The position numbers and the translations under genes were made by a program. This document shows positions 26,523 to 33,440 of a stretch of DNA of 64,000 nucleotides, in pieces (position 1 is the stretch's first letter; each line of letters begins with the position of its first letter). Below the pieces are notes generated by a model. It saw only the letters and a program-made list of their open reading frames with translations, was not told where the DNA came from and ran no database searches. The stretch comes from Armatimonadota bacterium (GTDB lineage: Bacteria; Armatimonadota; Fimbriimonadia; Fimbriimonadales; Fimbriimonadaceae). The stretch spans positions 1 to 64,000 of the forward strand of contig JACRPN010000020.1 of assembly GCA_016223145.1 (NCBI GenBank). The letters run 5' to 3'.

Positions 26523-28328
26523 TTGAGGATCAAAAACCAAACGAAGCGACTTTTCCTAAACCTTGCGCTTTTCGCCGCCTCGGTGGCAGCAATGGGCGCC
26601 GACTTTACCAACGAGGACCTGCAAAAGATGGTCCGCGAGCTGGAGGCCGTCGCCGGCCATCCAGGCGACTACAACTGGCCGATCGAATGCAGGGTCGAGA
26701 AGAACGACCAGGTCAACGCCTATGCCACGGCGATCGACAAGAAGGACGGCAAGAAGCCGCAGGCCACGATGGTGGTGTTTACCGGGCTGGTGGACCTCGC
26801 CAAGGGCGACCTGAACCTGATTCGGGCGGTCGTGGCCCATGAGGTCGCTCACTTGGAGCTCGGACACTGCCGGTCTTTGTCTCCAGCGGCCAGGGACCTC
26901 TCCAATCTATGGACGCGCCAGCAGGAGCACGCGGCCGACATCCAAGGCGCCATCCTGCTTCAAAAGGCCGGCTACAAGAAGCAGCACATGGTCGACATGC
27001 TCATGATGCTGGACAAGATGCGGGCCCGCAAGGGCGATTGGCTGGGAAGGCTCACCGCAGACCACGCGGATCCCAAAGCCCGAGCCGCCGAGATCGCCGA
27101 CAACAAGGACGTCATGCGCTCGCTGCTGATGTTCGACGTCGGCTTGGCCTACATGGATTGCCGACGCTACAAGCTGGCCGCCGACTTTTTCGCCAAAGCC
27201 TCGGAGCTCGAACCCAAGCTTACCGAGGCCTATGTCAACGAGGCTTATTGCCGACTCTACAACTACTACGACTACGTGCCCAGGGACGTGAGGACCACCT
27301 GGTTCACGCCCGACTTTGGGCCGGTGCTAACGGAAATCACTTCAGGCGTTCGCGGCGTCGAGATCGGTGTGGAAGATCTTGCCCGCTACAAGCTTGCCGT
27401 TTTGACGATCGGCATCGCCAAGATCAAGGCGCCCTCGCATCCGATGGTGGCCGAGCTCGAAGCGCTCGCCAAGGTCTTGGACCCCGAAGCGGGGCACTCT
27501 GCCCAAATGCTCGAGGGTGCGCGGGCCTTTGAGGACATGGCCAACAAGACGTCGGACAAGGCCGCGAAGCTCCGCTATGCCGCCAATGCAGGTGTCGGAT
27601 TCCAAAGGGGGGGCGACCTGCAAAAAGCCTACGACGTAATGATCGTCGCTCAGAAGCAAAGTGACTTCTACAATGCCGCGCTTGCCGAGAGCATCGGGCG
27701 CATCAAGGTGACCAACCGTGCCAAAGAGACCGCATCGCTGGCGGTGGACGTGATGGCGACCTGGCTTGCTCGGACGCCTCAGGCCAGCCCCTATTGGCAG
27801 TCCGTAAAGAAGAACCTCGACGAGGTCTGCAAGGAACTGAGCATCGACGTTCCGAAGCTGGAAACGACGCCGATCTATCTGTGCAAGGTCGTTTCGATCT
27901 TCCACAGCGGCAAAGAAGTCGGCATGTTCATGCCGCAAGATGATCTCTTCACCCTGTTCGGCAAGGCGGACTTGGCGCTTTCCTTCGACGAGCGTTACCC
28001 CGACCTCATGGAGATCCGCTGGTCGAGCGGCGACTTTGCGGTGTTCACCGAGCGGGGCAAAGCGCTGAGGCTCACTTCCTACACGGACGGAGACTACCTG
28101 TATCTCCGCCCGAAAGAGCGGACCATCCAGGGGGTCTTCCAGATCAAGGTTGGGATGACCGAAGAGGAGTTCGGGAAGATTCTGAACGTCAAAGGTGGGG
28201 CTTCGCTCGACCTGGCCAAGGGTGGCAAGATCGAAAAGTGGCTCTACTACCCCGGAATGAACATGGGCGTTTACCTTGATGGCGGCAAGATCAAAGGGAT
28301 CACGGTGACGGCGGTCGAGGACGAGTAA
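26523..28328 (+). CDS. M48 family metallopeptidase with TPR region (exported)
   Basis: 601 residues from a TTG at 26523, chosen because GGAGGG lies seven bases upstream and it gives a good signal peptide (RLFLNLALFAASVAAMGA). Zinc motif VVAHEVAHLELGH (HExxH, residues ~106-110) and EHAADIQGA with the third ligand Glu. A TPR-like helical middle (~150-330: LAYMDCRRYKLAADFFAKAS, RGGDLQKAYDVMIVA) follows, as in BepA/YfgC-like periplasmic chaperone-proteases; the C-terminal ~150 residues are unrecognised. Probably periplasmic protein quality control. A strong bidirectional hairpin follows the stop. Confidence 0.87.
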   Translation: MRIKNQTKRLFLNLALFAASVAAMGADFTNEDLQKMVRELEAVAGHPGDYNWPIECRVEKNDQVNAYATAIDKKDGKKPQATMVVFTGLVDLAKGDLNLIRAVVAHEVAHLELGHCRSLSPAARDLSNLWTRQQEHAADIQGAILLQKAGYKKQHMVDMLMMLDKMRARKGDWLGRLTADHADPKARAAEIADNKDVMRSLLMFDVGLAYMDCRRYKLAADFFAKASELEPKLTEAYVNEAYCRLYNYYDYVPRDVRTTWFTPDFGPVLTEITSGVRGVEIGVEDLARYKLAVLTIGIAKIKAPSHPMVAELEALAKVLDPEAGHSAQMLEGARAFEDMANKTSDKAAKLRYAANAGVGFQRGGDLQKAYDVMIVAQKQSDFYNAALAESIGRIKVTNRAKETASLAVDVMATWLARTPQASPYWQSVKKNLDEVCKELSIDVPKLETTPIYLCKVVSIFHSGKEVGMFMPQDDLFTLFGKADLALSFDERYPDLMEIRWSSGDFAVFTERGKALRLTSYTDGDYLYLRPKERTIQGVFQIKVGMTEEEFGKILNVKGGASLDLAKGGKIEKWLYYPGMNMGVYLDGGKIKGITVTAVEDE

Positions 28329-28350
28329 CGTCGCTCGATGAGCACGAGCA

Positions 28351-28384
28351 GATCGGGCGGCTGCCGAACGGCAGCCGCCCGATC
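28351..28384. terminator. Bidirectional hairpin between convergent genes
   Basis: GATCGGGCGGCTGCCG, two-base centre AA, and its exact complement: a perfect 16-base inverted repeat between the convergent M48 and small exported-protein genes. Confidence 0.8.
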
Positions 28385-28400
28385 GCCATTGGTGGGATCC

Positions 28401-28835
28401 CTACAGCTTGATGTCGACGATTCCGCTCACGCCGACGTTTTCGACGGCCTTGAGGCTGGACTTGTCGGGATTCTTGGTGGAGACTGGGATGAGGGCTCGG
28501 AGCCTCAGCTCGCCGAGGAACTTCACTTCAGGTGAGGCCACTGCGGCGACCCGATCGACGGCATCTGGCGGACCCATCACCTGGGCAGCGCCGACGGCTG
28601 AAGGGGTACCGACGCCAACCGTGAGAATCGGCACGACTTTGGTCTTGAGGCGCGGCGTATCTTCGCGATCCCAAAGCTTGTTGATGCCCTTGTTGATGTC
28701 TTTGCCAAAGGTGTTCACGACGACGAGCGCGCCGCCGGCTTTGATAAGCTGCTTCAGCTGAGGCGCTCCGACAGCGGCAAGGGCGAGGGTCGCGGCGGCG
28801 ATCAGGGCTACTTTCTTGGTGGCAAATCGTTTCAT
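28401..28835 (-). CDS. Small exported protein, unknown
   Basis: 144 residues from the ATG at 28835, preceded by GGAGAG; the longer frame runs into repeat DNA and is not used. N-terminal signal/anchor KKVALIAAATLALAAVGA, then LKQLIKAGGALVVVNTFGKD and INKGINKLWDRED, followed by a beta-rich region (VPILTVGVGTPSAVGAAQVM, ASPEVKFLGELRLRALIPVS). No family recognised. The region upstream to 29182 is gene-free repeat DNA. Confidence 0.7.
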   Translation of the reverse strand: MKRFATKKVALIAAATLALAAVGAPQLKQLIKAGGALVVVNTFGKDINKGINKLWDREDTPRLKTKVVPILTVGVGTPSAVGAAQVMGPPDAVDRVAAVASPEVKFLGELRLRALIPVSTKNPDKSSLKAVENVGVSGIVDIKL

Positions 28836-28916
28836 GGGTTCTCTCCGGTACTTAGTTTGACGGCTGGGGGACCAGTGGAGTTGCGTGGTCCCTGGCTTCA
28901 GGCGCTTCCCGCCCAC

Positions 28917-28956
28917 CCTCACGCATCCTCACTCACCCTCATTCATCCTCACGCGT
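28917..28956. repeat. Tandem array, four 10-base units
   Basis: Exact period 10 with constant CCTC at the head of each unit (CCTCACGCAT, CCTCACTCAC, CCTCATTCAT, CCTCACGCGT). Lies in the 347-bp gene-free gap 28836-29182. Confidence 0.85.
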
Positions 28957-29069
28957 CTTGAGCCCCCTCACCCCCGTTCACTGCGTTCCCCGATGGAACC
29001 GGGGCAAGCACGGACCCACTCCCACAAGGGGCGAGCAAGTTCCCCGACTCACCCGCCCACCGTCTCACC

Positions 29070-29119
29070 CTCTCTCATCCTCACTCATCCTCACACACCC
29101 TCATTCACCCTCAAGCAAA
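29070..29119. repeat. Tandem array, five 10-base units
   Basis: Same CCTC-headed decamer as at 28917, five units with exact period 10. Between the two arrays lies a C-rich block (28961-29047) related to repeats at 44919 and 63436. Confidence 0.85.
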
Positions 29120-29123
29120 AAGA

Positions 29124-29154
29124 GAATCGCCCTCCCGTTATGGGAGGGCGATTC
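29124..29154 (-). terminator. Rho-independent terminator of the SLH porin gene
   Basis: Perfect 13-bp stem (GAATCGCCCTCCC and complement) with a five-base loop; on the minus strand it is followed by TCTTTTTG. It lies 29 bp after the stop of the porin gene. Confidence 0.85.
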
Positions 29155-29182
29155 GTGTTCAGCGATCATTCGCCGATCAAGC

Positions 29183-31195
29183 TTAGTACTTGATCGAGGC
29201 CTGAGAGGTGAGGAACCCACCCTTGGCCTTCGTGGCGCTCGAGAAGAACGGGTTGAAGCCCGAGGTTCCCTTGCTGTCGTAGTCGCTGATCTGCCACAGG
29301 AAGCTCAACCAGGCGTTCTCGCCCATGTTGTACTTGAGGCCGATGTTGTACCATCGCTCCTCAGGCTTGCCACCATCGAACGAGCCGCGAGCCGCGAGGT
29401 CCCAATTGACGAACTCGCCGCCAATCATGAGGTTCCAAGCGTCGTTGACCTTATAGTTCAGGTGAGCTTTGTAGTGGTTGATGGTGTCGTCGCCGGTGAG
29501 ACCCGTCACGCCGTTGATCGTCGTTTCGGATCCCTCATACATGGCGCCGTAGACACCCAGGCTGAGCTTCTCGCTCAGGTCGAACATCACCGAGCCATAG
29601 AAGCCCTTGATGTCGGTGGGGTTCCACCAGATGCCGATGCGTCCCCAAGAGCCCGGCGCATAGAACTGCGGGTCGATGCTCTTGTAACCGGCCTTGACCG
29701 AGAACTTGTTGCCCTTGTAGCCGAGGTTGGCCCAGTAGGCAGCGTTGTCGCCGTCGATGACGTTCGTGCTGTCGCTATTGAGATTGCTCTGCGAATAGCC
29801 GCCGTCGATGCTCAGGTTCTCACCGAACATGTAGTTGAAGTCACCGCCGAACACGATGGCTCGGTTGACCGTGGTAGACGAGCCGATGAACGTCGTACCA
29901 TTCTGATCGAAGATCATGTAGTTGAAGTTCGCCTTGCCCTTCTCGCCCAGCGGGATGCTGAAGCGAGCGCCGAGGTGCTCGTCGACCATGATGCCGTTGT
30001 GGTTGCCGTATCCGCGAGGTCGCTCATCGAGACCCGTGGTCGTCGGATCGAAGATGTGCCCGGCGCTGCCGGCCATCATCGTGTTGATCGGAACGCCATT
30101 GGACGTCTGGAGGTTGTCCCAGTCTCCGCCATCGCGGCCGCCGAACAGCGTGAAGGTCGAGCTTCCGAAGTGGAAGTCGAAGATCGCGCCGTCGAAGATC
30201 CACTGGCCGTTGTCCCAACGCTCGTTGGAGAAGTACGGCGTGTTGTCCGGCCTCTGGAAGAAGTACGGACCGGCCTTGAAGCCAACGCGGCCGACGGTCG
30301 CATTGAAGTCCTGGCCGAACAGGCTGGTATTGAACTGAATCCCGGCGTTCTGAACGTAGAAGTCCGTCTTGGGCTCGCTCCAACCCTCGCCATCGAGCAC
30401 GTGCGACTGGTTCCCGAAGATGGCGCTGCCATCGAACTCCGTGAGGTTGCCCGTCACGAAGGTGGCCCACCACTTGGGTCCGTTGTCGTTGTTGCCCGAG
30501 ATGGTCATAGAGGCTTCGTGGCCCATGCGAAGGTTCTTCGCAAAGCCGTTCTCGGCGCCAGTCGTCGGGCGGCCATCAAAGGTGATGCCCGTCTCGTCGT
30601 CGGTGCCGTAGCCGCTGCCCATCCAGAAGTTGAGGTCGCCATGAATGTCGACCGGCATCTTTCTCTCTTCAAGAGCCTTCACGCGCTTGCTGAGATCTTC
30701 GATACCCTTCTTGGTGGCTTCGACGTCCACACCCTGGGAAGCGAGTTCCTTCTCAAAGGTGGAGGTCATCTTCTTCAGGGCGTCGATGTCGGCGGTAAAG
30801 TCCTTACCTTGTCCGGGCATCTGCCGCTTGAGAGCGTCCAGAGCGTCCATCACCGCTTTGACTTCAGCCTTGGTGGCCAAGCCTTCGGTGGAACCTCCGC
30901 CCATCTTGCCGATTTTTTCGTTGAGAGCGTTGTACTGAGCGGCAAGACCGTCGGAGACGCCCTTGAGGTTCATGTACAGCGCATAGAGAGCCGCAGCCAT
31001 CTCATAGCGGCTTGCGGGTCGGGGACCTCGGAACATACCGTCCGGGTAACCCACCAGGAATCCGGCAGCTTTCGCGCCGAGAACGGCCTGGTAGGCCCAG
31101 TGGTTTTCCGGAGTGTCCGGGAAAGCCTGCCCGAGGGCAGGTGTCACCGACGCAACCATGGCTGCGCCGAGTGAGAGCGTAAGCATTCGCTTCAT
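29183..31195 (-). CDS. SLH-domain outer-membrane porin
   Basis: 670 residues. Signal peptide TLSLGAAMVASVTPALGQ, one S-layer-homology domain (FPDTPENHWAYQAVLGAKAA, YPDGMFRGPRPASRYEMAAA; ~24-80), a coiled-coil spacer (~85-195, e.g. KGIEDLSKRVKALEERK) and a long beta-barrel (~200-670) of alternating aromatic strands ending in Tyr (LTSQASIKY). Same architecture as cyanobacterial SomA/Slr porins and Thermotogota/Deinococcus Omp proteins: the SLH domain binds a peptidoglycan-linked polymer and tethers the outer membrane. Strong evidence for a diderm envelope. AAGGAG lies 13 bases before the ATG; a clear terminator follows. Confidence 0.9.
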   Translation of the reverse strand: MKRMLTLSLGAAMVASVTPALGQAFPDTPENHWAYQAVLGAKAAGFLVGYPDGMFRGPRPASRYEMAAALYALYMNLKGVSDGLAAQYNALNEKIGKMGGGSTEGLATKAEVKAVMDALDALKRQMPGQGKDFTADIDALKKMTSTFEKELASQGVDVEATKKGIEDLSKRVKALEERKMPVDIHGDLNFWMGSGYGTDDETGITFDGRPTTGAENGFAKNLRMGHEASMTISGNNDNGPKWWATFVTGNLTEFDGSAIFGNQSHVLDGEGWSEPKTDFYVQNAGIQFNTSLFGQDFNATVGRVGFKAGPYFFQRPDNTPYFSNERWDNGQWIFDGAIFDFHFGSSTFTLFGGRDGGDWDNLQTSNGVPINTMMAGSAGHIFDPTTTGLDERPRGYGNHNGIMVDEHLGARFSIPLGEKGKANFNYMIFDQNGTTFIGSSTTVNRAIVFGGDFNYMFGENLSIDGGYSQSNLNSDSTNVIDGDNAAYWANLGYKGNKFSVKAGYKSIDPQFYAPGSWGRIGIWWNPTDIKGFYGSVMFDLSEKLSLGVYGAMYEGSETTINGVTGLTGDDTINHYKAHLNYKVNDAWNLMIGGEFVNWDLAARGSFDGGKPEERWYNIGLKYNMGENAWLSFLWQISDYDSKGTSGFNPFFSSATKAKGGFLTSQASIKY

Positions 31196-31548
31196 TTATC
31201 CGTCACTGCTCCTTGTGTTTTTTTTGGGCTTGGGGAGCTTGCCGGAGCTTGTTCGCTCGGACGGGCCATCGAAGCTTTCCTCGTTTCCTTTCGAGACCTG
31301 CCTTTGCGCCTTCGCTTGGGCCGCGCTTCCCGCGCCTTTCCTTAGGACAGGCATAACCTGCCCTCTGGAGATTATGGACCGCCTTTAGGGGCATTTGCAA
31401 GCAAATCTGCGATTCCCCGTTGGGAAAACAGCGCAAATCGCAGGCAAACCCAGACTGGCGTACCACACTTTCGATTATCAGTAGATTTGCTTGGAACCTG
31501 AAGGGGCGCTCCTTTCACTTCACTTGTGGCTCCTCGACAGGCGCGATG
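31196..31548. other. Gene-free divergent region
   Basis: About 350 bases between the porin and metallophosphoesterase genes. It should hold the porin promoter. A T-run near 31220 and an imperfect inverted repeat (GGACAGG..CCTGCCC, ~31344-31362) are the only structure seen. Confidence 0.4.
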
Positions 31549-31554
31549 TAAGAT
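31549..31554 (+). promoter_or_regulatory. TANNNT box (TAAGAT) seven bases before the metallophosphoesterase ATG
   Basis: TAAGAT, spacer GATGGGC, ATG at 31562; no Shine-Dalgarno. Supports this ATG over the two slightly upstream ones. Confidence 0.35.
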
Positions 31555-31561
31555 GATGGGC

Positions 31562-32791
31562 ATGGAGCACTACGTGCCCACGCGGCGGTCCATTCTGCTG
31601 GGCAGTTTGGCTTTGGGGGGTCGGGTGCTGAGTTCCGGCCGACGCCACAACGCCCCCATCCTCGAGGGTTCAAGGGTTCGTTTTGGCGTTATCACCGACG
31701 TCCACCATGGCCTGGCCAACCGGACCGAGGCGCGTCTGGAGGAGTTCCTGATCGCCTGTGAAAAGCGAGAGCTCGATTTCATCATCCAGATGGGCGACTT
31801 CAACCACCCGGTCCCCGAGGCACAGGGCTTTCTCAAGCTCTGGCACTCGCACAAGGGTCAGCGATGGGGAGTGCTCGGCAACCACGATATGGACATGGGC
31901 TCCAAGAAGCAAGCCCTGGATAACTGGCAGCTCAAGAGCCGCTATTACAGCTTCGATTCAGGTTTTTTGCACTTCGTCGTGCTGGACGCGAATTTCTTCC
32001 GAGTGGAGCAAGGGAACGCGAGACTCCAGTCTCGCTCATGGAGTGCGAGTCTCCAGACTCGCGAAAGCCATCCCCGGCCTTGCGGCGTGGAATCGGATGG
32101 CGACTCAGAGAGTCGCGGACCCTATGCGAGTCTGGAGACTCGCGTTCCTTCCGGGCTTGTCCCTTACGAAAACGGCAATTGGTACCGCGGCGGCATCACG
32201 GCAAGCTGGATCGACCCCGAGCAGATCGAATGGCTGGCCTCCGATCTGAAGGCGACCCGCAAGCCCACCGTCGTTTTCGTCCACCAACCGCTCGACGACA
32301 TCTGGGAAGGCGGGTCGGTGCCCAACCGCGTCGAGGTCCGCAAGGTGCTGGAAGAGAGCGGCAAGGTCGTCGCCGTCCTGCAAGGGCACAACCACCAGGA
32401 CGCCAGCGAAACGCGCAACGGCATCCTCTATTGGCGGGTGAACAGCGCCAGCTACGCCTGGGTCGGGGAGAAATACGGCCGCATGGCGGACTACGACCGG
32501 AGCCTGTTTGCGTTTGTGGAGATTGGGGACATGGGGACGAAGGGACAAAGGGACCAGGGGACGGCGCCCTGGGAGGCGAAGGGCGAAGGACGAAGGGCGA
32601 AGGGGGTGGGTCCGGGGTCCGAGGTCCGAGGTCCGGGATCTCATCATCCCATCACTTCCTCATCCCATCATCTCCACTTCTCAGTCGAGGGCCGACGCGG
32701 CATCTTCGAGGGCGATTCACCGTTCACGCGAGGCGTGCCGAACTTCCACCGGTTTTCACCGAGCATCACAAGTGTTCGCGTTGAGATCTGA
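31562..32791 (+). CDS. Tat-exported metallophosphoesterase carrying in-frame repeat insertions
   Basis: 409 residues. Twin-arginine signal PTRRSILLGSLALGG. Calcineurin-like metal motifs: GVITDVHHG, MGDFNHP, GNHDMD, VFVHQPLDD and GHNHQDAS. Hydrolyses phosphoester bonds; substrate unknown. Two stretches look foreign to the fold: ~residues 151-200 (from EQGNARLQSRS to SLETRVPSG), encoded by four palindromes at 32018-32143, and ~320-372 (GTKGQRDQGT to HHPITSSSHH), encoded by tandem repeats at 32526-32672. Both keep the reading frame. Core motifs are intact, so the enzyme may still work. Confidence 0.85.
   Translation: MEHYVPTRRSILLGSLALGGRVLSSGRRHNAPILEGSRVRFGVITDVHHGLANRTEARLEEFLIACEKRELDFIIQMGDFNHPVPEAQGFLKLWHSHKGQRWGVLGNHDMDMGSKKQALDNWQLKSRYYSFDSGFLHFVVLDANFFRVEQGNARLQSRSWSASLQTRESHPRPCGVESDGDSESRGPYASLETRVPSGLVPYENGNWYRGGITASWIDPEQIEWLASDLKATRKPTVVFVHQPLDDIWEGGSVPNRVEVRKVLEESGKVVAVLQGHNHQDASETRNGILYWRVNSASYAWVGEKYGRMADYDRSLFAFVEIGDMGTKGQRDQGTAPWEAKGEGRRAKGVGPGSEVRGPGSHHPITSSSHHLHFSVEGRRGIFEGDSPFTRGVPNFHRFSPSITSVRVEI
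32018..32143. repeat. Cluster of four palindromes inside the metallophosphoesterase gene
   Basis: Perfect or near-perfect palindromes GCGAGACTCCAGTCTCGC (32018-32035), GCGAGTCTCCAGACTCGC (32045-32062), GCGACTCAGAGAGTCGC (32100-32116) and GCGAGTCTGGAGACTCGC (32126-32143). The second is preceded by GGAGT, the same flank as the palindromes in mtaB. Confidence 0.9.
32526..32672. repeat. Compound tandem-repeat block in the metallophosphoesterase gene
   Basis: Successive arrays: 8-base units around GGGGAC/AGGGAC (32526-32563), 7-base GGCGAAG units (32574-32601), 7-base GGTCCGA/GGTCCGG units (~32610-32637), then CATCATCC/CATCCCATC units. All in frame. Confidence 0.85.
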
Positions 32792-32799
32792 GTCGCGCC

Positions 32800-33438
32800 C
32801 TATTCGTTGCGACAAGAGACGGCATCTATGTAAGTCCTGTGCCAGAGCTCCGCGATGGCCGTTGCGCCAGCCAAGTTAGGTTCGATGTAGCTGACAAGCC
32901 ACGGGTCTTCAGACCAGAATCCGTGGCCGCTGAACAGGACTTCGAGGTTGGCAATGTGCACGTTTTGGATCCGTGAGAGAGACCGTATCTCATCGTTGAG
33001 CGCTCGGAAGACGTCGAAAGCCTCCACCGGCAGACCAAGTTCGGAAGCAAGGTCAAGCCTGCCATCCGTTGGATCGTAGATGGTGCTAACGAGAATCGGA
33101 CACCGATAGTGGCCCAGCTTGAGCAGAACCGCTCGAAGCAATCCACTAACGCGCTTATCGAGTCCGGCCAGGGCTGGAGGGTCTCCAGGCTTTTCCAGTA
33201 CCCGCCACCAGCAGGCTTCAAGAAGATCGTTTCCACCTGCCGTAAGGGTGATTAGGTCGGGATTGCCATCGACCCTTTCCGCAGCCTCAAGCACGCCGGT
33301 CGTTGTACAGCCGTCATAGGCCAGCATTTGGAAGCTTTCGGCGCCGACGAGCTTGGCGAGCTGGCTCGCCGCCCCACCACTTGGAGCGCCCGTGTAATCG
33401 TCGATGCTGATGGAATCGCCGAGTGCGAGGTAGCGCAC
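32800..33438 (-). CDS. SGNH/GDSL-like hydrolase with altered catalytic His block
   Basis: 212 residues from a GTG at 33438, two bases after the ubiD stop; a longer frame begins inside ubiD. Block I YLALGDSISIDDYTG has the nucleophile Ser, and TLTAGGNDLLEA is block III. The C-terminal block, normally D..HPN, reads SYIEPNLAGATAIAELW, with Glu where His is expected, so activity is doubtful or the triad differs. No signal peptide; cytoplasmic. Transcribed after ubiD, convergent with the metallophosphoesterase gene (8-bp gap). Confidence 0.8.
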   Translation of the reverse strand: MRYLALGDSISIDDYTGAPSGGAASQLAKLVGAESFQMLAYDGCTTTGVLEAAERVDGNPDLITLTAGGNDLLEACWWRVLEKPGDPPALAGLDKRVSGLLRAVLLKLGHYRCPILVSTIYDPTDGRLDLASELGLPVEAFDVFRALNDEIRSLSRIQNVHIANLEVLFSGHGFWSEDPWLVSYIEPNLAGATAIAELWHRTYIDAVSCRNE

Positions 33439-33440
33439 CG

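Noticed and set aside
28958-31174. 738-residue open frame on the plus strand
   Set aside because: It is antisense to the SLH porin, whose signal peptide, SLH domain and barrel are clear; the product is Val/Ala/Arg-rich shadow sequence without family features.
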